Assembly: GCA_016285355.1 (NCBI GenBank)
Contig: JAEEQP010000071.1
Location: 1 to 11,890, forward strand
Direction: 5' to 3'
From: Bacteroidales bacterium
Lineage (GTDB): Bacteria; Bacteroidota; Bacteroidia; Bacteroidales; F082
Length of the DNA: 11,890 nucleotides
In this document: positions 7,182 to 11,890 of the stretch, piece after piece
How positions within the stretch are numbered: position 1 is the stretch's first letter
How the letters are laid out: the number at the start of each line of letters is the position of its first letter
Program-made: the position numbers and the translations under genes
The notes under the pieces: generated by a model
The model's input: only the letters and a program-made list of their open reading frames with translations
Database searches by the model: none
What the model was told of the DNA's origin: nothing

Positions 7182-7287
7182 CGATCTTCATGCGGGAATG
7201 GCAAATCTCCCTTCCCCCGGCTTGCGGAATTGGAAATCCCGCCTCCTTGCGAACCGCTTAGTTGGCATCCCACACCAAACGGACACA
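7147..7287 (-). repeat. 141-bp direct repeat, copy A
   Basis: This segment matches 9005-9145 at 139 of 141 positions by eye; the two differences are at the hairpin loop and in a GG(C/A)AAAT run. On the minus strand it starts within codons for VRLVWDAN, crosses the stop and includes the terminator. Upstream of it the two loci diverge completely. Confidence 0.9.
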
Positions 7288-7371
7288 GCAGCCAAATTCG
7301 CGAAACTTCGCACTCGTCGTGGAAATCCCATCTCTGTTAAATGACACAACATAAGCATAATAGTCAGACAT
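7258..7371 (-). pseudogene. C-terminal tail fragment of a FISUMP-type surface protein
   Basis: The minus strand encodes 37 residues, MSDYYAYVVSFNRDGISTTS then AKFREFGCCVRLVWDAN and a stop. This has the YAY...F...GxxVRLV pattern of the end of FISUMP-type (Fibrobacter succinogenes major paralogous) domains. Its last eight residues and the DNA beyond are the same as in the lipoprotein at 9116-10873, but the preceding part differs. There is no signal peptide or upstream domain, and the frame begins inside the end of the PIN gene. It is either a decayed gene remnant or a silent tail cassette; the ATG at 7371 is probably not a real start. Confidence 0.65.
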
Positions 7372-7777
7372 TCTCTATTTCCCACAAAAACTCGTCAATG
7401 TTTATCACATTAACGACAGGAAACACAACGGTTTTCAAAACATTGAAATGATGGTCCTCCGTCACGATGTATTTGGCATTTGCTGCAACGGCGCAATCGA
7501 CAAATTTGTTGTCGTCGGGGTCGGCCGTTATCAGATTCCATTTATAGTATGCTGAAATTTGACGGACATTCTTTCGTTCCAAAATGGTGTATACGACATA
7601 CCTTGCCACATCGGGATTGATATTGTTGCTGATGACTTCGGCATATTCCTCAAGAATCTCATTGGAGATACACAGGCAATAATCACCCGCAAGGAACGAA
7701 AGCCAAATCTTATGGTAAATGTTCCTTGCCGAGATTGCCATGATGAGGCTGTTTGTATCCAATACAATGTTGGCCAT
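7364..7777 (-). CDS. PIN-domain ribonuclease toxin
   Basis: The 137-residue product has the PIN-domain layout: IVLDTNSLIMAI with catalytic D7 and N9, an acidic centre at E40/E43/E44 (NEILEEYAEVI), then ADPDDNKFVDCAVAANAKYIVTEDHHF with D88/D89, D94 and D108. This matches the PIN family of putative toxins (COG1569-like), metal-dependent RNases that cut tRNA or mRNA. ATG 7777 is chosen because it lies one base after the stop of the small upstream gene and directly before the conserved strand; a start at 7825 would overlap that gene. Stop at 7364. Confidence 0.88.
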   Translation of the reverse strand: MANIVLDTNSLIMAISARNIYHKIWLSFLAGDYCLCISNEILEEYAEVISNNINPDVARYVVYTILERKNVRQISAYYKWNLITADPDDNKFVDCAVAANAKYIVTEDHHFNVLKTVVFPVVNVINIDEFLWEIENV

Positions 7778-7778
7778 G

Positions 7779-8003
7779 CTATTGGGCTGGGTATGGAGTG
7801 CGTTCATGAAGGTTGCGAAAACCATTCACTTTTGCATCGGTCAAGGTTCCATTTTCCCAAAGTCGGTCAATTTCATCTTCAGCCTTCCTTGCGAAATAGT
7901 TTGAAATAGCCTGCTTCAAATCCCTCAACGCTTCAGGGGTGCTGAAAAACGACATCATTTTCAACAATTCCAATTGTGCATCATTCAAAACAGTTGGTTC
8001 CAT
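7779..8003 (-). CDS. antitoxin of the PIN toxin
   Basis: This 74-residue protein has a helical N-terminal part and a C-terminal half KQAISNYFARKAEDEIDRLW, WENGTL and HERTPY. That pattern (A..E.D.LWE.G, then H.RTPY) is familiar from small antitoxins paired with PIN toxins in Bacteroidota. Its TAG stop and the PIN ATG are separated by one base, so the two are translationally coupled. ATG 8003 sits 22 bp below a strong promoter -7 box. The C-terminal segment probably wraps the toxin, while the N-terminal part may bind DNA; the latter is inferred. Confidence 0.82.
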   Translation of the reverse strand: MEPTVLNDAQLELLKMMSFFSTPEALRDLKQAISNYFARKAEDEIDRLWENGTLTDAKVNGFRNLHERTPYPAQ

Positions 8004-8024
8004 TATGCTTGTTTTTTAAAGTAA

Positions 8025-8056
8025 GCAAAATTACAAACTTTTTCCCATTCCACAAG
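8025..8056 (-). promoter_or_regulatory. promoter of the antitoxin-PIN operon, near-copy of the rRNA promoter
   Basis: On the minus strand CTTG (8056-8053), a 19-bp spacer and TAATTTTG (8033-8026) form a Bacteroidota promoter 22 bp from ATG 8003. Over 32 bp it agrees with the rRNA promoter 274-305 at 28 positions, including 14 consecutive spacer bases GGAATGGGAAAAAG. Confidence 0.78.
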
Positions 8057-8075
8057 TGTTTCCGAAAAAAAAACA

Positions 8076-8108
8076 TTTCCTCGTATTCTCCACTTCTTAT
8101 TATCTTTG
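8076..8108 (+). promoter_or_regulatory. promoter of the DUF559 nuclease gene
   Basis: A perfect -7 box TATCTTTG at 8101-8108, with TTTC at 8076-8079 as a near-consensus -33 box 21 bp upstream. The coding start follows 22 bp downstream. It diverges from the antitoxin-PIN promoter within a 127-bp intergenic space. Confidence 0.6.
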
Positions 8109-8130
8109 CAATCCATAAGCACACAAGCAC

Positions 8131-8595
8131 ATGCAAATCACAGACATCACTCCTGATTATCTTCTCGAAAATGACATCAGCCCTGATGGACTGTTGTTCA
8201 GCCAATTCCATCTCCCCTACAACCCAAAACTGAAGGATTTCAGCCGCGACTTGAGAAACAACGGCGAGAAGTCCGAAGCCATGCTGTGGAAACGTCTCAA
8301 GTCGAAGCAGACCGGATATGCCTTTGCCAGGCAGAAGCCCATACTAAATTATATTGCAGACTTCTATTGCAAGGAACTGGACTTGGTGGTCGAGATTGAC
8401 GGTGCATCACATTTCACGGCGGAAGCTCGTCTTCGCGACAAGGAAAGAGACAGGCAAATGAGGGCTATAGGGCTGGTGGTTGTGAGGGTCAATGACGGCG
8501 ACGTGCGCAGGGATGCTGACAGAGTTGCGGCTTACATTAAGGAACAGTGTGAGTTGATTAAGGGAAGGAAAGATGGAAGCGAGGTAGGGTTTTGA
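8131..8595 (+). CDS. DUF559 endonuclease-domain protein
   Basis: This is a 154-residue protein. Residues about 31-143 match the DUF559 domain, a Vsr/restriction-endonuclease-like fold: YNPKLKDFSRDLRNNGEKSE, LWKRLK, FARQKPILNYIADFYC, LDLVVEIDGASH, then RD..R...M...GLVVVRVND. D77, E88 and D90 are the likely metal-binding residues. The first 30 residues are an extra N-terminal stretch with no recognised domain. ATG 8131 follows its own promoter; it is the only plus-strand gene in the window. DUF559 proteins occur in many Bacteroidota without a settled function; DNA nicking or repair is plausible. The gene runs straight into a palindromic repeat tract just after its stop. Confidence 0.88.
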   Translation: MQITDITPDYLLENDISPDGLLFSQFHLPYNPKLKDFSRDLRNNGEKSEAMLWKRLKSKQTGYAFARQKPILNYIADFYCKELDLVVEIDGASHFTAEARLRDKERDRQMRAIGLVVVRVNDGDVRRDADRVAAYIKEQCELIKGRKDGSEVGF

Positions 8596-9004
8596 AACCC
8601 CCGACCCCCTTAAAAGGGGGACACCTACCGGCTGCCAACCTACCAGATGTGTTTTCTCGATCCATCTCTGCGCCGCTTTGCGCCATCCCCCTTTTAAGGG
8701 GGTTAGGGGGTTTTTAAAGACACCTACCGGACATTTTGAAGACAAGCCAAGGGAGTTTTTGAAAACACTTACTAGATTTTGAAGACACCTGCCGGACGCT
8801 GGCCTACCAGACAGCCAGTTTGGAAAATAGTTTCTGAAACCCCCGACCCCCTTAAAAGGGGGACACCTGCCGGCTGCCAACCTACCGGACGTGAGCCTAC
8901 CAGACCCAAACCCTGCGCCGCTTTGCGCCTCCCCCTTCCCCCTTCTGAGGGGGCAGGGGGAGTAAAAAGGGGGCTAGGGGGGTTCCGAAAACCCCGGCAG
9001 GCAA
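8596..9004. repeat. composite palindromic repeat tract downstream of the DUF559 gene
   Basis: No gene is supported here. Perfect palindromes ccccctt/aaggggg occur at 8605-8620, 8847-8862 and, in opposite orientation, 8687-8702, and a larger C-rich/G-rich inverted repeat spans about 8929-8963. A composite unit (aaacccccgaccccc..., gctgccaacctacc, ctgcgccgctttgcgcc) appears twice, from 8596 and from 8838. A 15-bp-periodic motif runs through it. The long reading frames over this tract are repeat translations, rich in VGWQP and PLKGG peptides. Confidence 0.8.
8624..8906. repeat. 15-bp-phased degenerate repeat (CCTRCCRGM)
   Basis: Units of the form cctaccggc, cctaccaga or cctgccgga begin at 8624, 8639, 8723, 8768 (degenerate), 8788, 8803, 8866, 8881 and 8896. 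Within clusters the step is exactly 15 bp (8624/8639, 8788/8803, 8866/8881/8896). The last part of each unit varies, including gctgccaa and gacgctgg. Confidence 0.7.
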
Positions 9005-9039
9005 AAAAAACATAGAGACGCCACACTGTGACGTCTCTA
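9005..9039 (-). terminator. Rho-independent terminator (copy B) of the lipoprotein gene
   Basis: On the minus strand, tagagacg/cgtctcta with an inner wobble pair and CAC/GTG around a 3-nt loop is followed by TATG and eight T residues. It lies about 77 bp after the lipoprotein stop codon. Same element as at 7147-7181. Confidence 0.78.
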
Positions 9040-9145
9040 CGATCTTCATGCGGGAATGGAAAATCTCCCTTCCCCCGGCTTGCGGAATTGGAAATCCCGC
9101 CTCCTTGCGAACCGCTTAGTTGGCATCCCACACCAAACGGACACA
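9005..9145 (-). repeat. 141-bp direct repeat, copy B
   Basis: It matches 7147-7287 at 139/141 positions and covers the last codons (VRLVWDAN, starting near 9145), the stop at 9116 and the terminator of the lipoprotein gene. Confidence 0.9.
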
Positions 9146-10873
9146 CATGCCATGCGAGCGGTCCTGATACGAAGTTGCCTCTCCAACCCTCGATCTATCA
9201 AAATAGAAAGCTCTGCTTTTTGCCTCATACTGGTTATAAACCCCAGAAGTAGACGACCAATAGTAACCGTAGGCATCCCACTGAAGCGATTGTGTGTAAG
9301 CCCCCGCTTGGTGGCAGTAATACTTTTGGTACCACTGTTGAATACGGTATCCCGCAGCAGGCAAGAACACTGCTCCGGCAGCCAACATCTTGTACGAATT
9401 GGAAGTCGGATCAGTGTACACCTTTGCATTTACGAACTTATCTCCATCAGCAACAACATAACCCGAAACACCCATAGTTGAAGTGTTAGAATTATACGTG
9501 AAAGTCTTGGTGAGGCCAGCAGGTTCTACATAGTCGTCGGGGAACAACAAAATGCCTTGAACAGCATTAGGTGTTCCCTCCATCTTTAGAGTCACCTTTA
9601 AGAAACGTTTTTGTTGGCTCCGTCCATTGAACAGGTAATTCCATTCGTCGATAGTCAGGGTGCGCCAATTGTCGCCTTCAGGGGAAGTCTCCGAGAATGC
9701 ACATCCCCAATCATTTCCATCAGCCTTGCTCAGATTAGTGGTTATTTCCGGCCAATCATCTTCATACATCCCATGATTGCCGTAAAGCCCCCAAGCAAAT
9801 CTATCATTGGCTGATTCATCGCTTGGAATGTCTATATTATCTCCATAGTCGGGCCAAGCAGAACCCGCGTCAACCTGATTTTCATGGAAACTCCAGCTGC
9901 CCTCCTGATTAGTGTATCCCACAAACCTCAGGTTCGCCTTCGAGAAATAGACCTTCTTATTTGCACTCACCGAGAATTGGGTCAATACAGGATTTTCACC
10001 AGCTGTATGGACAGCATACTCGGCATCAGGCGCATCTGGCAAGGGCAAAGGATTGTTGATGCTGATGCCTCCGTTGATGTAGTCGTTGTATGCCAATTCT
10101 GCTAAGTTAACATCACCAGTATAGGTGGTAGTATCCAAATCACTGTGTTGTTTAGGGGAAATGTTGGTGCCAGGCAGCAGGATGGCCCATCTGATAGCGG
10201 TGTTTCCTTCCTCGCCATAAAGGGTGATGTCGTCGTAGTCTTGTCCCTCGGTGGCCACAATGGCGTTCTCAGGAGTAGGATTGGCGAAGTTGACGGTGGC
10301 CAGCGTAGGCACGTTTGACAAGGTAACTTCATAATCCCCTTGATTCTGAAGGTCGAACCTCACCAAGGCGCACTTGTTCTTCAGCGTGGTGGAATAGGTG
10401 GTACCTGTGCCGGTGAAAGGCTTGGTGGAAGCACCGTAGGAAAGCACGGGCAGGTTCTCGCTTTGGTCGGCAATGTTGATGCTGAATGCGGTTTCGTTTA
10501 AAGTAGGATTTTTGGGACCCTTGCCGCCCAAGAAGTAGAAGTGCAAGGGCTGGTCGTCGACGTCATCCGGGTAGATGGTGCCGTCGAAAAAGCCGTTGGT
10601 GTACTTCAGACAGCCCACATATTTGCCATTGTGGCCCACATAGAGCGTGTCGTTGTTGGAGAAGGCGAACAGACCGTATTGCGGAGCGATGTTGTGTCTT
10701 TCGCCGTTATTGTCCTTGCCGTCCTTGTCGCCCACGTTCACGGTGATGTGAACCCCTGGGTTGGTAGGCGTGGTGTTGCCCGTGGCGGGTGTTTCCTGTT
10801 TCTTGCATTGGCTCATACCAAGCACGAGAGCCAAAGCCATGATGATTGTGCTAAGTTTTTTCATTTTAATCAT
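9116..10873 (-). CDS. surface lipoprotein with fimbrillin-like N-terminal part and FISUMP-like C-terminal domain
   Basis: The 585-residue product begins MIKMKKLSTIIMALALVLGM followed by SQCKKQ: a lipoprotein signal peptide with Cys23 as likely lipidation site. Residues about 60-280 form a beta-rich region resembling fimbrillin-type domains (YGLFAFSNNDTLYVGHNGKY, CALVRFDLQNQG, IRWAILLPGT). From about residue 295 a FISUMP-like domain follows: FSVSANKKVYFSKANLRF, NDRFAWGLYGNHG, NWRTLTIDEWNYLFNGR, AAGAVFLPAAGYR, and YYWSSTSG at 537 through to CVRLVWDAN at the end. Such proteins are adhesins or ligand-binding surface proteins. ATG 10873 is 7 bp after the stop of the small exported-protein gene, so both form one operon; starts further upstream would overlap that gene in another frame. 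Confidence 0.85.
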   Translation of the reverse strand: MIKMKKLSTIIMALALVLGMSQCKKQETPATGNTTPTNPGVHITVNVGDKDGKDNNGERHNIAPQYGLFAFSNNDTLYVGHNGKYVGCLKYTNGFFDGTIYPDDVDDQPLHFYFLGGKGPKNPTLNETAFSINIADQSENLPVLSYGASTKPFTGTGTTYSTTLKNKCALVRFDLQNQGDYEVTLSNVPTLATVNFANPTPENAIVATEGQDYDDITLYGEEGNTAIRWAILLPGTNISPKQHSDLDTTTYTGDVNLAELAYNDYINGGISINNPLPLPDAPDAEYAVHTAGENPVLTQFSVSANKKVYFSKANLRFVGYTNQEGSWSFHENQVDAGSAWPDYGDNIDIPSDESANDRFAWGLYGNHGMYEDDWPEITTNLSKADGNDWGCAFSETSPEGDNWRTLTIDEWNYLFNGRSQQKRFLKVTLKMEGTPNAVQGILLFPDDYVEPAGLTKTFTYNSNTSTMGVSGYVVADGDKFVNAKVYTDPTSNSYKMLAAGAVFLPAAGYRIQQWYQKYYCHQAGAYTQSLQWDAYGYYWSSTSGVYNQYEAKSRAFYFDRSRVGEATSYQDRSHGMCVRLVWDAN

Positions 10874-10880
10874 TGTGTTT

Positions 10881-11258
10881 TTAGTTGTTTTCTTGTTTTT
10901 TACGTTTTCTTGAAAATGCGTAGGCCGCGCCAGCCGCAGCCATGATGAAGAGTCCGCTGCCGAGCGGTGCGTTGTCGTCGCTGAATTGCTCGGTGTCGAT
11001 GTTGAAGCCGCCGGTGCCGCCGCCATTCTCGCCGCCGAACAGTTCGGTGGAAATGTCGAACCCGAACCCGGTCCCGTTTCCTTCGCCTCGGTCGCCGTTC
11101 TCATCAAAAAGCCCCACGAATTCATCGAAGAAACTGCCACCTCCGAACAGTCCTCCCGGGCGATCCGCTTCCTGCGCCGTAGCGTTTGCCGACGACAGCA
11201 TTCCTGCCGTCAGTGCCATCGAAAGCACGATGGCTTTCAAAGATTTAGGTTTGTTCAT
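10881..11258 (-). CDS. small exported Gly-rich protein with C-terminal membrane/sorting segment
   Basis: This is a 125-residue protein. Residues 1-29 are a signal peptide (SLKAIVLSMALTAGMLSSAN, cleavage near ATA-QE). The middle is rich in Gly, Asp, Glu and Phe, with an internal 13-residue repeat: GFDISTELFGGEN (66-78) and GFNIDTEQFSDDN (84-96). The end has APLGSG (97-102), a short hydrophobic stretch FIMAAAGAAYAF and the basic run RKRKK. Motif + hydrophobic helix + basic tail looks like a sorting signal or simple membrane anchor. I do not recognise a named family. It is the first gene of the operon with the lipoprotein, so a role in surface display or assembly of that protein is possible. Confidence 0.75.
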   Translation of the reverse strand: MNKPKSLKAIVLSMALTAGMLSSANATAQEADRPGGLFGGGSFFDEFVGLFDENGDRGEGNGTGFGFDISTELFGGENGGGTGGFNIDTEQFSDDNAPLGSGLFIMAAAGAAYAFSRKRKKQENN

Positions 11259-11260
11259 TG

Positions 11261-11345
11261 AATTTAAAAATTTAAAGATTTAAAATTAAACATTGGATTT
11301 TTTAAAGATTTAAGATTTAAGATTTAAAGATTCAAAATTTAATAA
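11261..11345. repeat. AT-rich tandem repeat in the operon 5' leader
   Basis: Short units of tttaaaga/tttaaga type, 7-8 bp long, repeat through this stretch, clearest at 11303-11332. The tract lies between promoter and start codon of the exported-protein gene, so it would be an unstructured A/U-rich part of the 5' UTR and may aid ribosome access. Confidence 0.6.
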
Positions 11346-11357
11346 CGTTTTTCAAGA

Positions 11358-11381
11358 TTATTCGGCCTTCAACTCGGCCAT
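11358..11381 (-). CDS. possible 7-codon leader peptide
   Basis: In the 5' leader the minus strand reads ATG GCC GAG TTG AAG GCC GAA TAA (MAELKAE), preceded by AAGGGGT directly before the ATG. It begins about 20 nt below the promoter -7 box. A frame this short can arise by chance; there is no attenuator-like run of one amino acid. Confidence 0.2.
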   Translation of the reverse strand: MAELKAE

Positions 11382-11401
11382 ACCCCTTGCTTAAAGACGT
11401 G

Positions 11402-11409
11402 CAAAAGTA
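11402..11409 (-). promoter_or_regulatory. -7 box of the exported-protein/lipoprotein operon promoter
   Basis: TACTTTTG on the minus strand fits TAnnTTTG and equals the rRNA -7 box. No clear -33 TTTG is present at 19-21 bp, which suggests activator dependence. It gives a 5' UTR of about 140 nt and lies 48 bp downstream of a cluster of repeated 14-bp sites. Confidence 0.55.
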
Positions 11410-11456
11410 GTACATTTTCTTATATGAAAAGCGCCTCAAAAACCCAAAAACAGAGG

Positions 11457-11583
11457 TTTTGCAAATCCTGATAAAAGTTTTGCAGATTCCGCAAAAATTG
11501 CAGATTTTGCAACTAACCGTTTTATTTTTTGCAGATTCTGAGACTGTTTTGCAAATTCTGCAAATCCGTTTTTGCAGATTCTG
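11457..11583. repeat. six-copy 14-bp repeat upstream of the surface-operon promoter
   Basis: The motif ttttgcaRattcYg (reverse: CRGAATYTGCAAAA) occurs at 11457-11470, 11478-11491, 11497-11509 (degenerate), 11527-11540, 11547-11560 and 11570-11583. Start-to-start steps are about 21, 19, 30, 20 and 23 bp, near two DNA turns. It fills most of the 190-bp space between the AraC gene stop and the operon promoter, where no gene is seen. Confidence 0.75.
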
Positions 11584-11603
11584 AAAGTCATTGGGATGGT
11601 TCC

Positions 11604-11890
11604 CTACTGCCCCTGACCACGCATCCAGGCCATCACGGTCTGTCCCATGTGTTGCTTGAAGGCGGTGCTGAAGGTGCTGTAGCTCCTGAAGCCGCTCTCG
11701 CTGGCCAGTTGTTGCGCGGTGAAGGAACGTTGGTTGGCAACGGCTTCATTATAGAGGTTGACGAAATGGCGGATGCGCAGCCCGTTGATGTAGGCGTTGT
11801 AGGTCAGACCCTGCTGGGTGAAATACTGGCTGAGATAGTAGTGGTTGGTGCCGATGGCCTGCGAGAGTTGGGAAAGGGAGAGGTCGTGCT
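11604..11890 (-). CDS. AraC-family transcription regulator, C-terminal part
   Basis: The gene enters from the right edge, so only its last 94 codons are visible. They encode the two helix-turn-helix motifs of the AraC/XylS DNA-binding domain: DLSLSQLSQAIGTNHYYLSQ with YFTQQGLTYNAYINGLRI, then SFTAQQLASESGFRSYSTFS with TAFKQHMGQTV. Stop TAG at 11604-11606. The sensor part is outside the window. It reads toward the surface operon, and the repeated 14-bp sites between them make it a candidate regulator of that operon, by inference from position. Confidence 0.92.
   Translation of the reverse strand, partial: HDLSLSQLSQAIGTNHYYLSQYFTQQGLTYNAYINGLRIRHFVNLYNEAVANQRSFTAQQLASESGFRSYSTFSTAFKQHMGQTVMAWMRGQGQ

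Noticed and set aside
6763..7191. A 142-codon minus-strand reading frame
   Set aside because: It is a translation of palindromic repeats (CRRSAT, ARHEAIQ peptides) and shows no domain.
7258..7371. Template repeat of a diversity-generating retroelement
   Set aside because: Compared codon by codon with the lipoprotein tail, differences are not confined to positions explained by adenine in one copy, and no reverse transcriptase gene is present in the window.
8596..9145. CRISPR array
   Set aside because: The repeated units are 15 bp or palindromic and irregular, with no constant repeat and unique-spacer alternation, and no cas genes nearby.
8407..9146. Minus-strand reading frames of 157 and 124 codons
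   Set aside because: They overlap the DUF559 gene or consist of repeat-derived VGWQP/PLKGG peptides.
10881..11140. Extending the lipoprotein gene upstream to a start at 11140
   Set aside because: It would overlap the exported-protein gene in another frame and hide the lipoprotein signal peptide inside the chain; ATG 10873 is directly before the signal peptide.

Overview
The window looks like a chromosomal segment of a Bacteroidales-type bacterium (phylum Bacteroidota). The left edge holds the 5' end of a 16S rRNA gene of Bacteroidota type. Most genes lack a Shine-Dalgarno sequence, and several are preceded by the -7 box TAnnTTTG typical of this phylum. The protein families fit too: a fimbrillin/FISUMP-like lipoprotein, DUF6922, an AraC regulator and small Bacteroidota toxin-antitoxin pairs. 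I cannot name a genus. Nearly everything is on the minus strand; only one nuclease gene is on the plus strand.

Layout, left to right. Positions 1-333: 16S rRNA start, its leader (boxA-like site, hairpin) and a strong promoter with A-tracts, reading off the left edge. Positions 420-5068: yraN (UPF0102) behind a 1410-residue dikinase-like protein. The latter has a PPDK-type ATP-grasp and phosphohistidine domain but no PEP-binding barrel, and carries a palindromic repeat inserted in frame. Positions 5083-8003: three small toxin-antitoxin-like modules: DUF6922 + AbiEii nucleotidyltransferase, a truncated or frameshifted toxin + XRE antitoxin, and a small antitoxin + PIN RNase. Between the last two lies a non-coding tract of mixed palindromic repeats and a fragment of a FISUMP-type protein tail. 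Positions 8131-8595: a DUF559 endonuclease on the plus strand, followed by a repeat-rich tract. Positions 9116-11258: a two-gene surface operon made of a small exported Gly-rich protein with a C-terminal membrane anchor and a 585-residue lipoprotein. Positions 11604-11890: the C-terminal end of an AraC-family regulator.

The most striking signals are these. (1) The antitoxin-PIN promoter matches the rRNA promoter at 28 of 32 positions, including most of the normally unconserved spacer. (2) A 141-bp block covering the last codons, stop and terminator of the lipoprotein gene recurs at 139/141 identity 1.86 kb away behind a different variable tail, as expected for a silent cassette or a diversity-generating-retroelement target. 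(3) A palindromic element sits in frame inside the dikinase gene. (4) Six copies of a 14-bp motif, mostly about 20 bp apart, lie just upstream of the surface-operon promoter. No CRISPR array, transposase, integrase, reverse transcriptase or tRNA was recognised in the window.
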